8,193 nucleotides of DNA from Methanomicrobiales archaeon (GTDB taxonomy: Archaea > Halobacteriota > Methanomicrobia > Methanomicrobiales > Methanoculleaceae): positions 1 through 8,193 of the forward strand of contig JAAZGM010000205.1 in NCBI GenBank assembly GCA_012511245.1, written 5' to 3'. Both the position numbers and the translations under genes were made by a program. The notes beneath the pieces are model-generated. The model was not told the origin of the DNA, did no database searches, and was given only the letters and a program-made list of their open reading frames with translations. Shown piece after piece: positions 5,677 through 8,193 of this stretch (its first letter is position 1; every line of letters begins with the position of its first letter).

Positions 5677-6180
5677 ATGGAAGTCACTTACCGGTTCATC
5701 GGAACCATCCACTCGCCGTTCACCGACCAGGATACAACGCCCATCCAGAGCATCTTCTCTGAGGCTGAGGGAACGATCGAGGTCTCTTCGGAGTATGCCG
5801 CAGGCCTCGAGGGGGTCGAGGGGTTCTCCCATATCATCCTCCTCTACCACTTTCACCAGGCCGATGGATTCTCCCTGCACCAGCGCCCGTTCGTTGACGG
5901 CAGCAAGGAACGCGGAATATTTGCCATACGGCATTTCAACCGCCCGAACCCTATCGGGATCTCCCTCGTCGAGGTCGTTGCCGTCGAGGGAAACACCGTC
6001 CGGGTCCGCGGGATCGACGTCCTGGACGGCACACCGCTCCTCGACATCAAGCCCTACGTCCACCAGTTCGACCACCGCGACGAGGTCAGGAGCGGATGGG
6101 TTGACGCCAGACATATCGAGGAGGTGAAGGTCCGGAGTTTTTCGCCAAAGGATCTCCGGAAACATGAGGAGTCTTCATGA
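5677..6180 (+). CDS. tsaA: TsaA/TrmO-domain SAM-dependent methyltransferase (stand-alone archaeal form)
   Basis: 167-residue protein of the TsaA (VirR/YaeB, UPF0066) family. E. coli TrmO methylates N6-threonylcarbamoyladenosine at position 37 of tRNA using S-adenosylmethionine. Family blocks are visible: the opening FIGTIHSPF (7-15), GFSHIILLYHFH (49-60), GIFAIRHFNRPNPIGIS (80-96) and LDGTPLLDIKPYV (116-128). The RPNPIG segment and the DGTPLLDIKPY strand form the SAM-binding site. Usual members read RSPxRPNPIG; here SP is replaced by HF (86-87). The C-terminal extension of bacterial TrmO is absent. An upstream in-frame extension is open, but ATG 5677 is preferred: GAGGAGGA ends 9 bp before it and the homology begins at once. 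The gene lies 22 bp after the binding-protein gene and overlaps the permease start as ATGA. tRNA methylation is the family default; its tie to transport is unknown. Confidence 0.85.
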   Translation: MEVTYRFIGTIHSPFTDQDTTPIQSIFSEAEGTIEVSSEYAAGLEGVEGFSHIILLYHFHQADGFSLHQRPFVDGSKERGIFAIRHFNRPNPIGISLVEVVAVEGNTVRVRGIDVLDGTPLLDIKPYVHQFDHRDEVRSGWVDARHIEEVKVRSFSPKDLRKHEESS

Positions 6181-6974
6181 GCCGGGGCAGCATATCCCGG
6201 TTCCAGGTGGTGACCGTTGCGGTCGCCCTCCTCATCGCCGTCTTCATCGTGATGGTCCTCATCGGGGTCGTCACCCACTCCCCGCTGCCCGTCCTGATCG
6301 AGTCACTCCTCTCTGAGGAGATCCGGTTCGCCATCAGGCTCTCGATCATCACGTCCGTCATATCGACACTCCTCTGTATCCTGATCGCCGTGCCGGTGGC
6401 CTACGCCCTCGCCCGTTACACGTTCCCGGGTAAGACCGTGGTGAACATGCTGATGGATATCCCGATGGCGCTTCCACCGCTTGTCGCGGGTGTTGGGCTC
6501 CTCCTCTTCTTCGGAGTCTCCCCGATCGGAAAGTCACTTGCCGCTGCAGGTCTCACCTTTGTCTTCACGCCGCTCGGGATCATCATGGCCCAGTTCTTTG
6601 TGAACCTGCCCTACATGCTCCGGGTGACACGGTCGACGTTCCAGGGCGTCAACCCCCGCTATGAGCACGTCGCAAAGACGCTTGGCTGCACCGATGCTCA
6701 GGCCTTCTGGCGGGTCACCCTCCCCATGTCTTTTAACGGTCTCCTTGCGGGATCGGTGATCACCTGGTCAAAGGGGATCGGGGAGTTCGGTGCCGCACTT
6801 ATGCTTGCCGGCGCAACCCGGATGAAGACCGAGACGCTCCCGCTCTCACTCTTCCTGAACATGTCCACCGGAAAACTCGAGTACGCCATATCCGCGGCGA
6901 CGATCCTGATCGTGATATCGATCATCTCGCTCTACGTCTTTGAGCGTTACAGCGGGACAGCGCACGTCTACTAG
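6177..6974 (+). CDS. ModB-like ABC transporter permease
   Basis: 265-residue membrane permease of the CysT/ModB group, partner of the ModA-like lipoprotein and the ATPase on either side. Hydrophobic segments lie near 11-32, 52-78, 97-113, 121-143, 185-211 and 238-254. YALARYTFPGK (76-86), the family sequence before the third helix, is followed by MDIPMALPPLVAGVGLLLFF (93-112), closely similar to the equivalent region of molybdate permeases. The ATPase-docking EAA loop is at 159-192 (EHVAKTLGC, then VTLPMS), ending in SKGIGEFGAALMLAG (198-212). The start is fixed by GAGGAG at 6166-6171 and by the ATGA overlap with the methyltransferase stop. It is only distantly similar to wtpB, so the two systems are not a recent tandem duplication. 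The substrate is an oxyanion by family, not settled further. Confidence 0.87.
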   Translation: MSRGSISRFQVVTVAVALLIAVFIVMVLIGVVTHSPLPVLIESLLSEEIRFAIRLSIITSVISTLLCILIAVPVAYALARYTFPGKTVVNMLMDIPMALPPLVAGVGLLLFFGVSPIGKSLAAAGLTFVFTPLGIIMAQFFVNLPYMLRVTRSTFQGVNPRYEHVAKTLGCTDAQAFWRVTLPMSFNGLLAGSVITWSKGIGEFGAALMLAGATRMKTETLPLSLFLNMSTGKLEYAISAATILIVISIISLYVFERYSGTAHVY

Positions 6975-6983
6975 GAGGAACTC

Positions 6984-8042
6984 ATGCTTATCATCGAATC
7001 TCTCTCAAAAAACCTTGGCGAGTTCGCCCTGACGGGCGTCTCGCTCTCGGTCGCGGACGGGGAGTACTTCATCGTCCTCGGCCCCACCGGTGCGGGGAAG
7101 ACGATCCTCCTTGAGACGATCGCCGGGATATACACCCCTGATGCGGGCCGGATCCTCCTCAACGACCGGGACATCACGGATGTGCCGGCAAAGGACCGCA
7201 ACATCGGCATGGTCTACCAGGACTACATGCTCTTTCCGCACCTGACGGTCGAGGCGAACATCGGGTTCGGGCTGAAATCTCGCCGGGCGGACTCCGCTTT
7301 CATCCAGAAGAAGGTGCAGGAGAGTGCGGAACTCTTGAACATCAGCCACCTCCTCCACCGCTATCCGGGGACCCTCTCCGGCGGCGAGCAGCAGCGGGCG
7401 GCGATCGCCCGGGCGCTCGTCATGGAGCCCGACGCGCTCCTCCTCGACGAGCCGCTCTCCGCGCTCGATGTCCGGACCCGCGAGAACCTGCGGGCGGAAC
7501 TCGCCCGGATTCACAAGGCCACCGGGACGACGATCATCCACATCACCCACAACTTCGAGGAGGTCTTCGACCTCGCGGACCGGGTGGCGATCATGCGCGG
7601 CGGTGACGTCGTCCAGGTGGGAACACCGGAGGAGATCTTCCGGCGGCCGAACTCCGACTTCGTCGCGGGTTTTGTCGGTATGGAGAACCTCTTCTCCGGC
7701 ACGGGAGCGCCCGACGGGACGGTCACGGTCGGGGATGTCCATATACGTGTGGACGAGAGCGTGACCGGGGCGGTCTCGGTCGCCATCCGGCCGGAGGAGA
7801 TCCTGATCTCGAAGGCTCCTCTGCCGAAGAACGGCAAAAATGTTTTTTGTGGCCGGATCGAGTCCGCCCGACCGAACGGGGGGCTTGTCCGGGTCCTGGT
7901 CGATGCCGGCATCCCGTTCCGGGTGACGCTGACCCGGCAGGGGTTCGAGGAGGTCGGTATCGCCCCCGGCGATACTGTCTACCTTGCGTTCGGGCCTTCA
8001 GCGGCCCATGCCTACCCCTCCGGCGCCCCAGAAGAAGCCTGA
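6984..8042 (+). CDS. Molybdate/oxyanion-type ABC transporter ATP-binding protein with divergent C-terminal TOBE domain
   Basis: 352-residue ATPase driving the ModB-like permease. Walker A GPTGAGKT (33-40), Q79 in VYQDY, signature LSGGEQQ (131-137), Walker B ALLLDEP (151-157) with E156, D-loop SALD (159-162) and switch H189 (THNFEE) are intact, so the enzyme should be active. A C-terminal TOBE-like region starts near 233. Aligned by eye with wtpC, the SARN motif is replaced by NGKN (283-286) and the terminal KATA by GPSA (337-340). These positions line an oxyanion pocket in Mop/ModE proteins, so anion-dependent trans-inhibition is probably lost or altered. The ATG is preceded by GGAGG (6974-6978), which overlaps the permease stop; the gap is 9 bp. 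Its 3' end is antisense to the last 31 bp of a partial minus-strand gene. Confidence 0.9.
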   Translation: MLIIESLSKNLGEFALTGVSLSVADGEYFIVLGPTGAGKTILLETIAGIYTPDAGRILLNDRDITDVPAKDRNIGMVYQDYMLFPHLTVEANIGFGLKSRRADSAFIQKKVQESAELLNISHLLHRYPGTLSGGEQQRAAIARALVMEPDALLLDEPLSALDVRTRENLRAELARIHKATGTTIIHITHNFEEVFDLADRVAIMRGGDVVQVGTPEEIFRRPNSDFVAGFVGMENLFSGTGAPDGTVTVGDVHIRVDESVTGAVSVAIRPEEILISKAPLPKNGKNVFCGRIESARPNGGLVRVLVDAGIPFRVTLTRQGFEEVGIAPGDTVYLAFGPSAAHAYPSGAPEEA

Positions 8043-8193
8043 CCTCCTCCCCCGGGAACCCCGGTCTCCGGGGATTCCGGCTCGATCTCCGATTTTTTCT
8101 CCTCAAAAAGCCCCTCTGCCACAAGGCGCCCGATGACGGTATCGAGATATTCTGAGACAATCCGGTCTTTCTCCTGAATCTCCTGTATCCAGA
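8012..8193 (-). CDS. C-terminal part of an unrecognised charged protein; runs off the right edge
   Basis: On the minus strand an open frame enters at the right edge and reads 60 codons to TAG at 8012-8014. The first part (WIQEIQEKDRIVSEYLDTV, then IGRLVAEGLFEEKK) has a heptad-like pattern of charged and hydrophobic residues suggesting a helix or coiled coil. It then becomes acidic and ends in a flexible Gly/Ser/Pro tail (GGGGQASSGAPEG). Composition of the helical part looks like real protein, unlike the Arg/Pro-rich competing frames. No family is recognised from this fragment. Its 3' end overlaps the convergent ATPase gene by 31 bp; an upstream end cannot be seen. Confidence 0.55.
   Translation of the reverse strand, partial: WIQEIQEKDRIVSEYLDTVIGRLVAEGLFEEKKSEIEPESPETGVPGGGGQASSGAPEG
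8059..8098 (+). terminator. Candidate terminator of the second ABC operon
   Basis: A perfect 6-bp stem, CCCCGG (8059-8064) and CCGGGG (8068-8073), has a 3-nt loop and starts 16 bp after the ATPase stop. A run of six T (8093-8098) follows about 20 bp later. The T tract alone can stop archaeal RNA polymerase. The element lies within the convergent partial gene, so it also codes for protein on the other strand. Confidence 0.4.

Noticed and set aside
8012..8193. Possible frameshift in the right-edge minus-strand gene at the A5 run (8105-8109)
   Set aside because: A recount shows five A, not six, and the frame reads through without interruption to TAG at 8012.
1..8193. tRNA, rRNA, CRISPR, insertion-sequence or attachment-site signals
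   Set aside because: No cloverleaf, repeat-spacer pattern, terminal inverted repeats or transposase motifs were seen; nearly all sequence is accounted for by genes with short gaps.

Overview
The window looks like part of a euryarchaeal methanogen chromosome. The genes are GC-rich and use archaeal signals: TATA-like boxes, strong Shine-Dalgarno motifs inside operons, and T-run terminators. The two exported binding proteins are lipoproteins with the GCTG-type lipobox common in Methanomicrobia. A Methanomicrobiales genome such as Methanoculleus fits best, but that is inferred from style and gene content, not from a marker gene. The region is dedicated to oxyanion (tungstate/molybdate) uptake. 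In such organisms these metals feed formylmethanofuran dehydrogenase and formate dehydrogenase.

Left part (1-3209, plus strand). A 14-codon tail of an upstream gene, resembling the end of an ABC-ATPase TOBE domain, stops at 45. After a promoter region with two tandem GTAAA-N9/10-TTTAC inverted repeats comes a complete tungstate/molybdate importer: binding lipoprotein (wtpA), permease (wtpB) and ATPase (wtpC). The last two overlap. The ATPase keeps the SARN-type motif expected of an oxyanion-sensing regulatory domain.

Middle (3190-4671, minus strand). A SemiSWEET-type small transporter converges on and overlaps the ATPase by 20 bp. Upstream of it is a MOT1-family (SulP-like) molybdate/oxyanion permease.

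Right part (4842-8042, plus strand). Divergent from the MOT1 gene, across a 170-bp shared intergenic region, is a second four-gene ABC operon: a ModA-like binding lipoprotein, a stand-alone TsaA/TrmO-type SAM-dependent methyltransferase, a ModB-like permease and an ATPase. The genes are tightly packed (22-bp gap, ATGA overlap, 9-bp gap). This second system departs from the canonical molybdate pattern in three places: the binding-protein pocket, the ATPase regulatory domain (no SARN motif and no KA(S/T) motif) and the embedded methyltransferase. Its substrate is therefore uncertain. A partial minus-strand gene with a charged, possibly coiled-coil C-terminus runs off the right edge and overlaps the last ATPase by 31 bp.

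Together these give at least two ABC importers plus one secondary carrier for related oxyanions, and perhaps a third ABC system just outside the left edge. No dedicated regulator, RNA gene, CRISPR array or mobile element was seen.
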